Assembly (NCBI GenBank): GCA_037074765.1
Contig: JBAMDO010000091.1
Location: forward strand, 124,001-188,000
Direction of reading: 5' to 3'
Length of the DNA stretch: 64,000 bases
Origin: Mansonella perstans
Lineage: Eukaryota; Nematoda; Chromadorea; Rhabditida; Onchocercidae
Every line of letters starts with the position of its first letter. Positions within the stretch are counted from its first letter, which is position 1. Positions 35,201 through 48,100 of the stretch are shown here, piece by piece. The notes beneath the pieces were generated by a model that saw only the letters and a list, made by a program, of their open reading frames with translations, searched no databases and was not told the origin of the DNA. The position numbers and the translations under genes are program-made.

Positions 35201-38200
35201 AACAGAATCACAGAAGGTGTAGCAACCGACAGCAAGAACTAAAATCGAAATAAGGCACGAATTCAAATAAGTATCAAAAAATTTGGTAAACAAATGTAAT
35301 ATCTTTATCAGACATTAACAGTGATGCCAACTGCCACCAGCTTATTCATCATGTACATTTCTGCATTCATCATGTACATTTCTGCAAATCTATGAAAATT
35401 TCTAGCCATTCTGAAATCATATCACAATATTTAATTATAAAACTTATGGTTTGCAACAAATATATGATTTATGCAGGGTGATAGAGCGACTGTAAAAAAA
35501 GCTTAATCTTTTATTTCAATTACTCATGAAAGACAAATGTCATCGGTAACCTGAAATACAATTTTCTCTCACATATTTCTGCGAATGAAGGAAAACCCTA
35601 ATTCTCAAATTCAATAGCGGAATCAAAAGAAAATATTTAGGAAAACTTACTTCACTAATAAAAATATTGTTGGTAAAACTGGTCGAAAAGCACTGTATGC
35701 GGGATGAAAGGGAGGAGCAACTGATTGAGTCTGCGCCATTATTCCCTCGAGAGTCGACAAATGTGCTCGAAACTGCAATTTGAAAATTAAAGCTGGAAAA
35801 ATCAAGAAGAAGAAAAAGCTGCAGCTAATATAGCATGGAATAGGTCAGTGAAAATGACCTTTCGACGATTAAGCATGAAAGGCAATCTTGTTGCTTCCGC
35901 AGTATTTGCCGGTGCAGGAGAAGTGAAACCAAAAAACGTCAGGAATGCTATATTGCTTTGGAAAACCCTGCAACTAACTTTTTATATTTCTTCGAATAAA
36001 AAAACAATTCGTCAACACTGAGAAAGGTTTACTGATCTGGTAACACTTACTCCTGAATTTCAGCTTGAAGAAAATAATACAAAGAATCGGATAGAGCACT
36101 AGACAAAAAATTGTTTTGTGTCGCGAAGTCGACACAAAGATTGCTTAGAGCAGCAACTACTTGCATACAAGAAGCTAACTGCATCAAAGATAAAAAGGGA
36201 CGTATTGAAAGACAAAATTCCAGAACCGTTTCCGCTTGCCCCTGCAACAATGAAATTAAAAAAAAAAATTGGTAAGAAAAAATAGACTACTCTGAACAAA
36301 AATAAAAGTAGCTGAAATGATTTTTTGGCTACAAGATCTTGAAATTTTAGCTTTCTAAACATAATAATTCAAATAATTCATAATTCAAACCGAAAAATAA
36401 ACCTTGATATCATCAGCAAAAATGGTGACTATCCTCAATAATAAAGCTATACAATGTCTCTTGACTGATTTCTCATCAATGTCATCATCCACTTGATCGC
36501 TCAAAAGTCGCCGTAACTGAAAGCAATCACTGAATAATCTTGATAAGGGCTTTGTCATTACACAGCTCACTGACATCCTGCCCTTTTTGCTCACTGATTT
36601 TACATGTGTTTTATCAATAATATGGTTATTTTCTCACCAAATCATTTTCAAGTCAAATAATATTGATTTATATAAAATGAAAAATTACCTGAGATAAAAG
36701 AGAATTAAGTAATTGTGGGTATTTTCCAACAGTAACCAACAAAGTCGAAAGCAAAGACAAAAAATTGTTCATTAATAGCGCTGAGGAGCATTCTGCCATT
36801 AATGCCAGCATTCCATCAAATAATAAACTTAATCTTTTGTAATTGTCCTAAACAAACTAATTTAGTAAAACTCTGACATCAAAGCAGGCAAGAGATAAGT
36901 AAAACAACATACTGGCTTCAACACGTTTTTACTATGACATTCCCATAGAACAAGTTTCGAAAACCGTTGCATCGCATCCCATTCGGTTTGTCTCACTGAA
37001 GATCAAGCAATTTTTTCAAGACAAATTTTCTGTACAACTGGAATTCAAATACAGATAAAGCGTGCAACGTCATCCAGAAGACTAATAGCAATAAATGACT
37101 AGTAGTAGTTTTGAAATAACAAGCACCGATACAATGCTACTCACTTCAGAATTGCTCCAAGATAATATATGAACAAAAACTGGAGGAGACCATTAATTAT
37201 GAAACGAAAGCTATATCTAGTGTAAAAACAGGTCTTGATAACATCGGCAGAGATGATAAATCCACCTAAATCTGGACGGTTCAGGCATCGACTAGTAAAC
37301 CATTTCTCCACAATATTGATCAGCAAGTCGACATGCTTTTCAGTGCAACAAGAACGAATAACTTTCAAACAACGATCGCGAAACTCTGAAGAAATGAGAC
37401 TGCACTATCCGTGCTATTCAAACTTTCATGCTCTATCACAGTTTTTTCCTATCTGTAAACATCAACTACTGATTCCTAATGTCTTTAAAATATTAAGGGA
37501 GTAGTATGCATAATTACTGATGAAACTGTATCTCACGCGTAAAGTCATGGGAGAAATCATTATCGTCGTCATAATCAAGCTGTGAGAAGCGACAAGTTTC
37601 TTGGTCATTTTGAGATGGATAGCCGACTTTTTCCAATAAACTGGGTGTGGAAATGATCACACGACAAATAGATTCATTGAATATTTCATCATCCCCGATT
37701 TTTTCGTGATTTATTAACGAAGCAAATACAGCGACAGCTTCATTTCGTAAATACTGTAACAAACATTGTATGCCGAGGTTCTCTCGTATTTAAGACACAT
37801 TTAAGAAGTGTTTTCGGCTGATTCTAGCAAGAATTATACGCAAAGTAATATTTGAGCATTGTTTTAACTCATCTTACCCAGTGTTTCTAGAAACTAGCAA
37901 TGAATAACTTTGCACTGCACAAGAAAAAAGAGTGAAATGATGCAATTAATGTAAACTAATATACCTGTTGTAAAATAAACTTTAGTAACTTACCACTGAC
38001 GGATGTGAAAAGAACGCTTCAATCGCAGCTAGATACATGCCAAAATTAGGTGGTCGTTGAGTCCAAACATCCGCTAAGTGAATTCCCAATGCGGATAAAA
38101 CATTGCAAAGGGTTTTTAGAAAACGATAATGTTCCAAATTATCAGCACCAACACTTGCTGCTTGGCTAAAAACTTTTGTATAAAAAATATGGATTCAAAT

Positions 38201-40857
38201 TATTTCGAACCATCGTTTCTCTAAAATCTGAGTCAGAAATTAACAAACAGATAATCCTGCTTGTAGCAATCAAGGACAAAAATATCGGCGGATGTAAAGC
38301 ATATTATATGTGATATAACATAATATTACTTTAAAATTTGAAACTTTTTGCTGTTATAAGGATTTTGGGTGTAAAATTTAAAAAAAATCAAAATGGCACC
38401 ATTTTTTAATTCTTTTTTCCCAAGCAAATTACACTCTACAGGAGATAGTTCGTAAGATAAATAATAACTCAACACAAAGCACTGGTCAGATTTTATACAT
38501 TTTATGCTAAATTAATCACAATACGTAAATATTTACCCTTTGAACTGACTGTACAATTAAATCATCTTCATCTTTGAAATCATTTTCGTTAAGTAGAAGG
38601 CACTTAAGCTTCCAGCAAAACTACACCGTACAGTTCACGGCATTAATGGATAAACTTACTTTGCAGCTCTAAGAATCGACCGCATTGGAACGTCACCAAA
38701 AAGAGCGACGATGACAAGATTTTCTTCATTTTTTGCTTGCTTTCGTGAAGCTATCCTCCATAAACACTTCGCTGCCTGAAAATGAAGTATCGTATATTTA
38801 TCTTTCATCAAAACGCTGCTGAGTGGAATCAATAGAAATATTCGTAATTTTAACCAGCAAATCAAATATTTTCATCTGTTTTTCTCGATAAAGCAAAACA
38901 AATTTAAGTAAATATGAAGTATTTTCAAACCACTTCATATATGCTGTGCTGAGGCGTTTCAAGGAATGAACAAACTGTATATAATAAATTGTTGATATAA
39001 GGCTCTAAAACATTAGCTGGCAGCCATTCAACAAGTTCACCAAACAAATCCAGAGCGGAACGGATCAGTAAATGGCTTTCATCTGGAAAAAAATCTTAAC
39101 AACAGTTTTTCTATTATTGTAACGAGATGTGTAATATATACGTTCCATTGCCAAATAAAAGCGAACTACCTTAATTTATAACTTTTAATGAAAGACAAAA
39201 AAGTGAAGTGAGATAAAATTCATTTTCTTTTGATTTCTGAATGGTTATTTCTCTAACAGTTTCAAATGAATCACAATAAATTTTAAATTTGAACAACACA
39301 AAAATAATGATAAAATTACGAAATACCTATAGATTCAACGGAACATTCACGCAATGCAAAACAGATGATATGCAGAATGCGTGGTACGTTGGATGCAATA
39401 GCACTGTTAAGATCTTTCCTTCTGGAAATGCTTTCGACAGTAACCAAAGTGACTACATTTTCGACCAAAAGCTGCAGTGTAATAAATGGGATTTGCGCAT
39501 GAGTTACCGATACAGAAGCAATCTAAAACATGCAACAATAAATACAACACTCGATGACCAGAATACAATAAACAATGCATGTTTTATTAAACCATCCAAA
39601 AGTAATTTCACATTTAAATTTGATAGTGACAAAAAAATTCGGAAGGCGTTATCTGTTAATAACAAAAAACTGACATCCTCTAGCTGATCAAAAAGCTCGG
39701 GCCAATTTTGAGGCCATTCATGCTCAATCATTAAGACGACACATCGTGCTGCAGCACATCTCAGCTCATTTCGTAGCATGGCCTCCGATTTCATTGCAGC
39801 AAAACATGCAGATCGAATGGCAAGACGTGATTGTCCATTAATTTCTAACCATTTAAATCTGCGAATTAAGAAAAAGAGATAGAATCGTAGCATACATATA
39901 ATATATGTATCGATGATATGTGTTGTTGCTCGATATATTCAACATTAAACCTACGTAATTTCATTTCGAAAAAATTAAAAAAATTATGTAGGCCTTTATT
40001 TATTTGGCATTCAGCATATAAAGCTTACTTAATGATATGTTCAAGAAAATTCCAGCCCGTTCGAGCAAGGATGAGATCCTTCTTCGAGATCAGTGCATAG
40101 GCAATCTGTTCGACATCGGTAGGAGGCAGTTCTTTTAATGATTCAATAACCTTGAATAATAATAAAAATATTAGACCACCTGGGATAGCTACTTTCAGCT
40201 GATCACATTATACCATTATCAACGATTTCTTTGGTACAAAGAGTAGCTTAAATGCTTGTAATTGATACACTCAACTACTGATCTGAAAATTCAACCAGCT
40301 AAACTGAATACATGTCGTAGTGTTTTTCTCTATTTAGTAGAAATTTACAAAGATAAACCTATCTGTTATTCTTCTCTTAACTTTTGATAAAATCAAAGGA
40401 ATCATCCAAAAAACTATGAAAGAATTCGTTAGTGCAATAGTATGAGAAATCAGTGCAACATTATGAGAAATCTATTTAATTCACTAATTTGACGCTTTTC
40501 CATATTAACATTTTTTTTTTCTCTCATAACTAAAAATTATTTAGAAGTGTTTGACGTGTCACTATCTTCATGTTTATCCTATAAAAAGAAAATTAGTGTG
40601 CTATCCTATTTATCATTAATGAATTTTTCACTGTGTTCAACTGAAATCATTCGAATTTTATATTCACTGTGAAATCCTAAAATATCGATAAACAAGATAC
40701 GTGTAAAGGAAACGTGTATATCGTTGATGAGACAAGCTGTATGTGTTAATAAACAATGTCTACTCACTTGACATGCAACTGCTCGTTGTTCGTTACTAAC
40801 CGTAATATTGTAAATAGCTTCCAACGCATTTTTGATTACATTCAACCTGTCCTCCAT
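32226..40857 (-). CDS. XPO5: Exportin-5
   Basis: Karyopherin-beta exporting pre-miRNA and other double-stranded RNA with RanGTP. 25 exons, 1112 aa (human 1204): 40857-40768, 40150-40029, 39858-39675, 39471-39327, 39082-38931, 38775-38660, 38165-37994, 37753-37537, 37385-37230, 36995-36913, 36847-36689, 36516-36403, 36241-36051, 35967-35859, 35772-35651, 35120-35011, 34783-34693, 34614-34471, 34307-34162, 33912-33802, 33698-33646, 33432-33307, 33191-33057, 32853-32683, 32345-32226. Every junction keeps phase. Family matches: GWNFLEHIIKFKW, IEHEWPQNWPELFDQL (human IKREWPQHWPDML), ALFGDVPMRSILRAA (LFGDVAMHYILSAA), EHYRFLKTLCNVLSALG, GYPSQN followed by the acidic LDYDDDNDF, LLVKRLNSLYDP and LQIHGSDE. 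TTTCAG lies 16 nt before the ATG. Weak sites: acceptor TTCAAG of exon 2 and donor TCA|GTTTGG of exon 22. Confidence 0.93.
35346..35386. repeat. Tandem repeat, about 20 bp x 2
   Basis: TTCATCATGTACATTTCTGCA repeated back-to-back in an exportin-5 intron. Confidence 0.8.
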
Positions 40858-42168
40858 GATTATAAAACATCAGCTGAAATAATTCATGAAATGTAAGTTC
40901 ACCCATCTCTTTCTTCTAATTTAACTTTCACACAACTTGCACAAAGCCGTTGCTCACAAGAAGTGTCGAGATAGCAACTTCCCAGATAACAATCCAATAC
41001 CATAAGATACTTCGTCTATACCAAACACTGCTGATAAAACTTGAATAGGATAAATGAATGGAATTCAATTGTACAGGAGAATGTCACTGGCGGCCCTCAT
41101 TTGATCAGCCAGTAATATTTCTCTCGAAACACTGATATCAGACTAACCTGCCCTAACATTTGCTAACAATATAGAAGACGCTTCTGAATCTTAACTTGCA
41201 CTTTAAGTGCTCATTCTGTGCTCTCTTCTTCTACTAGTAGCAGTGCTAACGTCCGTTTTACTGCAATTCTCAGTCTGATTCCGAATTAGGAATCCATTTA
41301 ATAATACATCCAATTGGTGATATATATCCAGTTCAGTATCCACAGTGACAATTATGATGGTAATAATAAAGACTTCAATACTCCTAATCTTTAGTAATTA
41401 AGGTAGAACAAGTAACGGTAATGTTGGTACATTCTGCAAGCAGCGACCGTATTATATGCATATTGATCACAATAATTCCAAGCCATTTTCATAGTTATAT
41501 GAAACAAAAAGAAAAATTTCACAGCACAACATTTCAAACAAACGATAACATGAATTGCAAATAGTGTGAGAACAAAATGAGAATACTTCAGCATGTGAAC
41601 ACAGTCAGCAAAATGTATATTTATTTTACTAGAATGATCAGGGTAAAACAGAACAAATGATGAAAAGATTAAACTTCAGAATCCACTACAAAAGAATGAA
41701 TAGAAGCAAGTAAAACCAGTGCACAGATTTTTTATTAATCTCAATTTGAAAATTTGAAGTTGTGATTCGAATAAAATCCAAATCCAGATAAACTGCAGGG
41801 TAATTTGTCATGTCGTGAAAATAAGTAGCAATGAAAACATTCTGAACAACCACAAAGTTAAATGCCGACAGTTCTAATTTCGATTCTATCTTAAAATGCT
41901 TCTTTTTTTTTAACCAATTTCCATTTTGAACACTCGACTTATGAAAACAAAAAAGAAAGTCAGGACTGACGAGCAGAAAAAAACAAAATGCAGAATATTT
42001 TAACAAAAAGAATTGAAAACCTTGAAAAAGTATTCATTTCTTTTAGCTTTCATTCAAGAAATATACTTCTAAAAAAAAAATCAGAGCCTTTTGTTGGAAA
42101 TTAAAGCAGAACGATAACTGCAAAAAAAAAGAAATAAAACTGGAGAAATATTGAACTTTTAAAGTTTT
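40858..42168. other. Intergenic, exportin-5 promoter / AGS-3 3' side
   Basis: About 1.3 kb. It starts with the 16-nt exportin-5 5' UTR and a TTATTTCAG acceptor at about 40874-40882 (likely spliced-leader site). Short ORFs at 41391 and 41686 are Phe/Lys-rich and unconvincing. Confidence 0.5.
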
Positions 42169-45100
42169 TTAGTTTGATGATTCTGGACTAAGCACAGCAC
42201 GCTGGGTTTCAATACGTCCCTTTTGCATTGACATAACGATCCGCGAGATATCTTCCATTGGTATGGTCCGCGGTAATTCACTTCGCTGTTCATCTAACCG
42301 ACCCCTCTGACTTCGAATTACCATCTCATACAAGCTACCAGCATCTTCAGATAATGACCGTTCTATGTGCAACGATGATGATGTTGACTGCTCCATACTA
42401 AATTTTATGAACTAGTACAGTCTATTTGAGTAATGAACTCGAACTTTTTCAGAAGGTCTCGTAACGCCAATTTGACAAAAGCGCAAAAAGCGCTAAAACA
42501 AAAAAGCTTACTTATCATTATCGTTCTTCACTTCGCCGCTATCTGGCAAAGATATTGCTTGCGTCTGAACACTCAGATATGCCCGTTGCTCTTCCATTCG
42601 ACGACCTTGCAAACTAGCTATTAAATCAAGCATTCCTTCGGCACCATCTATAACACGTGGCTAGAAAGTTCAAGACGAATAATTATAGATAAAGCAAAAC
42701 CACCTAGGCCTGCTCAATAACTCAAAACACAGACATGAACCTAGCCAAGCGTTATGTTCTACATAATTTGGTAGAATCTCTAGAACCACGGTTTTTTTTT
42801 TTGCTTTGTTTTTATTTTATAAAATATTTCGTATACCAAATCTAAAAAGATGTATTCTCACAGCAAACCACTTTAATCACCACTTTATTTATTCTTGATT
42901 CTCTTAAAAAAAAACGGAATTTGTGTAAGAAATCATCAAAAATAAAAATTCTAAAAGGTGCTGCAAAAATCAGAAACTAAACGGATAACCAATATCAAAA
43001 CAGAACTTAAAATGCATGCCATAAAAATTTGAAGCTGAACATAAACTGAGAAAAAAACGCAGAACTGGAGCAAAAATTACCAACTTTTTTGTCTCGAAGA
43101 GATGGAATTAGAAGAGATGGCTCGGTTACAACGAGCTCGGTTTCGAGGTGGTGCAACCGGAATTCGGAATTCCGATGACTCGGTGGTCTGGGATATACTA
43201 GACTGAAGAAATGCATCATCACTATCGTCCATGACATTTCCTGCTACTGTATCCTCTGAGGAAGAATGCTGTAAACGTGACGTTCTTGTGCATACAGAAG
43301 GTGATCTGTTATGTAACATATTACTGCTACCAACAAGCAGTTGTTGTTTCACCGAAGAAACTGCAGTTCGAGGTGTCGAAGTCGTGGAGGGAAAAAATGA
43401 CGCAGACATCAGTAAGCTCTGCCGTCTTGCTGCTTTTCCAACACGTCCAAACAGTGCCGATAATCGATGTCTCCGCCCAAAACGTGCTTCGGTTTCTAAC
43501 AAAAATCACAAAAATAAAAGTATACAAATCGCACTGCAAACAAAAAGAAACGGCAACCATATGGGAAAATAAAAGATGAAAAATAATCTTTAATACTTAT
43601 TTACACTGAATTTTAAGTCATTTCATCTGTCCACAACCACAAAAACATGTGCACAGCAAAATGGACAAGAAATAAGAAACGGAAATAAAAAGCTGAAGAA
43701 ATCAAGAGCAGGACAGAACACTGATTATTATAAAAAATCATTTTATTCGGTTTGCCAGTACTGCTGCTAGCTTCATTTTAGCGTAACCCTCCCAAATTTA
43801 GCGGATAACTGCAATTTCAGTTAAACGATTGAAAAAAGTAAAAACTCCTTAGTTTTTATGTAAAAATATTTAATAATTAAAACTTTGATAAATTTTATTA
43901 TGCTATTATCTCGAAATAGTTAAACCTGGATTGCAAGCGATTGTATCTGACTGTCGAGTAACATTCTTCGAATGGTTCGTTAAATCGCTCAGTATGATCG
44001 GATCACAGCGCTGATCATTAAGCCGTTTTGACTGTAATCGTGAAACCATTTCAAAGAAATCATCGTTGAAGCTGATAAATCGAACCGGCTAAAACATACT
44101 ACTTTTGAGATGAATTCAAGTTTTTCAACATGAAAAAAAAATGTAAGTAAAGATAATCCAGTAAACAGATGAAAAGAACTTAAAAGCTAAATTTATAAAA
44201 GGGAATGCAATAATAGCCATAAGCTATGTTTCTATATTTGATCTCAATAATTTTGAAAGAAATGATACATCGATGTATGCGAAAGACAAACCTCAATAAC
44301 TCAAACTAACTTTATAAAAATGTTCCCATTATTAAATCGTGAATGAAGATTTTTTTTAATAGAGTGCCTTCCAAAAAAAGTTAAATTTCAAAGTTATAAT
44401 CTTCAAATGGAAATATTATTCCGTCTTTAGAATAATAATTATTTCTTGGATGGATTTGACAAAATGCAGGAGAAACAAACGTGTGATGTTTTATAAAAAA
44501 AATCAATATTACGGAATCAACATTTCAAAATCGGATCCATAATTTTTGGTCATAAGAATCAGGAGAGTTTCCTACAAATGGCCTAAAGAACACTTCTCGT
44601 GCGACCTAAATAAATCACTTTTGTAATCCGCATCTGCATTCTGCATTCTCTCATTAGAATATACAAAAGAAGTAAACATTTATGAAATATAATCTATACG
44701 TCTACCCTTAAATGTTATAGAGAAGAAAACAACATTTTACTCGAATTCAAAAAATAGCACTAATGCTTCCTCAAACTCATTTTAATTAAAACAATAAATT
44801 TTAATCCTACTAGTTTTCTGCAACAACACCAAATGTGCTAATAAAACAAAAAGCCAAAACAAGTTTTATTTTCAGATTATTTTGACAACTAATACAAAAT
44901 ACCTGCTTATCGGCTTTCGTTGAAACATTGGGTTGCTGACGCGTGAGATCAGGATTAATGATCAACTCTGATTCACAGAGAAACTTTTTAAAGGATGCAT
45001 CCAATTCGGATGCACTGCGTGGTTCAGGATCAGCGGATGAATCCATTTCTAAATCGCATATTTCTTTTACAGGCCACTTATTTAGTGATTTCAGCAAATC

Positions 45101-48100
45101 TTCTAGCGAGCTACGCACACATCCCTCACTTCCTTGGTCGCCTATCTGCAATTTTACTCAAATTTTAGCATTTAATATTGATTCCACAACCTGCACGGAC
45201 GATTGTCCTTGCTCCCCATGAATAGACAGCCCAATTTCCTCTGCATTCGATTCGTTGGTTATCTATATCAACGTTAAATATGGATGTTTAAATTCATCTA
45301 ATTACATCTTACATAGCAGAGCACTACTACAGTTCTCAATTTACTCTATCATAATTATAGTGGGGTACTACTGATTTGAAAAATGTTCCATAGGAAGAAG
45401 TCCATCATTCAGCTGAAAAAAAAAAAAAAAAAAAAACTTCTAGTGACCAGTTAAGGAAGTATTTTATTACATGGCATCATTTTTAATGGACTGAAACAAA
45501 GCTCCCATACACAAAAAATCCGAATTTATCATTTATAACGCAAGTATCTCGTTCTAAAACCACATTCCAAGTTCACTCCAGAATTAGAAATCTCATTACA
45601 CCTTTTTCTGTATACGTTAAAAATGTTCAAGACAAACATTTCTGTAAAATAATGAAAAGTAAACCTCCCACAGGAACCCAAAAAATGACAACTATTTTAA
45701 CTTGAAAATAGCTAATCAGTTTATCTTTCATATGAAATGATTTTTTTCCATCTAATGTATATGGAATAAGTTCATGAAAAAAGAGCGATGGCAAGGTGTT
45801 ATTCTTTTTACTTAGAAGGTTTCAGATTTGATATTACACCACTATTTGCTAGTTAAGACCCGTAAAAGGAAATTAAGTTGTTGATTTAACAATAAATAAA
45901 AATCCTCCTGCTTTGATGCTATTTCTTCAATTTCATAACGTTTAGGAATAAAATTAAAAACACATAATATTGAAATAAAAAAAACGAGCATATTTTAAGC
46001 AATCTGATTTAACAAAGAAAGAAAGAGAGGAGTTAGCCACGAATAAAAAAGTTATTTCAGGTTACAAAAATAAACAAACAAGAGCAGCAAGTATCATTCC
46101 ATTATCAAATTGGAAATCATTATTCCTAGCTTGAAAGGACACCATTAAAGATTTGAAATGTGCTCAGACATGCAAGCATGGTGGTGACATCCCACATATA
46201 CACTTTGCCCCATACAAAATACTGAGCGCTGATATAAGTCGTATATCCGTTGAAACATATGATAATATGGAACTTAAAACTCCGAACATTCACCGTACAG
46301 AATAAGATTTTTTCAATCATAAAAATGCTAAATATTGCATAATGAACTTACGAACAAAATGAACCAGTTAAGAGAGGAAAATTCAAAACTTCGACACTTC
46401 GCAATTCAATTTACCTTTCCCACTATTATAGTTCTACAAACCAACATTTCATAATTCATTATACACACTTTTGGAAAAACAGATACTACAATATTCCTCA
46501 TAAATAATGTTGTAATACAAGCTATTATTTCAAAAAAAGCAAATTAGAACACATATGGATAAAATTTATATACAGCCAGTATTATAAGCTCGTTGCTAGG
46601 TAAAACCTAAGTTTACTTTTCCTGTGAATCAGAAGCAATTTTTTGATTGTAGAAAAAAAATGCATCAAAAATCTAAAAAGATCCAAACTCAAAACTACAA
46701 AAGACTTCTATTTGAAATTAAAAAGTCAATAATTACGAAAACAACTTCGCTAAAAATTTCGCTTTGAATATTATAGCAAAAAGTTAAGTCACCGCATATC
46801 TGAAATCAATAAACTTTAACTGCTATTCGTGTATTACGCTGTCCATCTTCATGAACTATTCAATTCTTCAAACAAATATGTTAAATTTATTTTGATTTGA
46901 CTTAGAAAAATTACAATAAGAACTACATATATTTTATCTTGCCAGTGCCGATCTTTCTTTATATCCTATGCTATCTCTCCCAAAAATGACAGGCATATCA
47001 GTATTCCTGAACAGAAATGCGAATTTCATTCGATATACAGTATATATTTCTCATTTAGTAAAAAAAATGACCAAGCATACCAAAAATGATTTTTTTTGCA
47101 ATTATCTGAATATTGCTGAAGTACTATGATAAACTACAAAGAACAGCAAGCAAGACAGCAGCTAAATCAAAAAAATAAAATAAAACAAAAAACAAAAAAG
47201 AAAGAGAAAGTAAGAAAAGCAGGGATACAACACTCTTAATGAGTATGAGAAGGATAAATCAGTTGGTGCAAACTGAAAACTCTAGAAAGCAAAACCAATC
47301 ATTGTAAAAAGTAAGCATAAAACTTTGCAATTTACTTCATTTAAAATTTCAGTGCAGACATTTAAGGATAATTGCATTAAAAAAATTCCTCAATATGCAA
47401 CTGATTATTTTGCAAAAAAGAATTCCAAAGCCCCCACTTCCACATTTTCAAATAAGCAATAGAAACTGTGCTGTTTACCGAAAAATATGCTTTGTGAATT
47501 TACGATGAAAAAAATCAAAAAATATGCTGAAAAGAATCACTACTTTGTAGAACCCATAAATTTAACCGAGTAAATATATTTTGTAAAGAAGGCTAACAAC
47601 TACTGTAAAATTTAAAATAAGATCCAGCTAAACAGTCACATATTTGCATTATGAAATCCACATAAATCCTACGAGCGCCACCTCAATCTAAATAATATGG
47701 GAAGCTTTTTTCTAATAATCAAGAAATTACGACAAAATTCGCAAAAACTTCTACTGTAATGATAAACAAGAAGAATGAACCTCAAGAGATATTTGTCCTT
47801 GCAGTAAACAGAAATAAATAGCCTTTCCAACACTTCTCTGTTTTTGAAAATCTGTTGCTAACGCTGCACAGGCACGTAATTCTGCGGCACGATCACCCAA
47901 ATTCCTAGCAAGCTTCAAATATCGAGTATGATATTCTATTGCTGAAATACAATCGTGCACAGGAAATTAAATCAGAGTTGCAAATAAATAAAACTACTTG
48001 TCTCAGAAGTGCGACCACCTTCAATAGGGAATATAGATTTCTAGTAATTTATAATTGCTGTCACATCGAGGGAACAAGGATTTCTAGTGGTTTGTAATTG

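Noticed and set aside
38525..38625. Minus-strand segment reading CLLLNENDFKDEDDLIVQ, resembling part of exportin-5
   Set aside because: It lies after the exon that already covers the homologous region, and including it breaks phase: the preceding exon ends with two bases pending, which leads to a stop.
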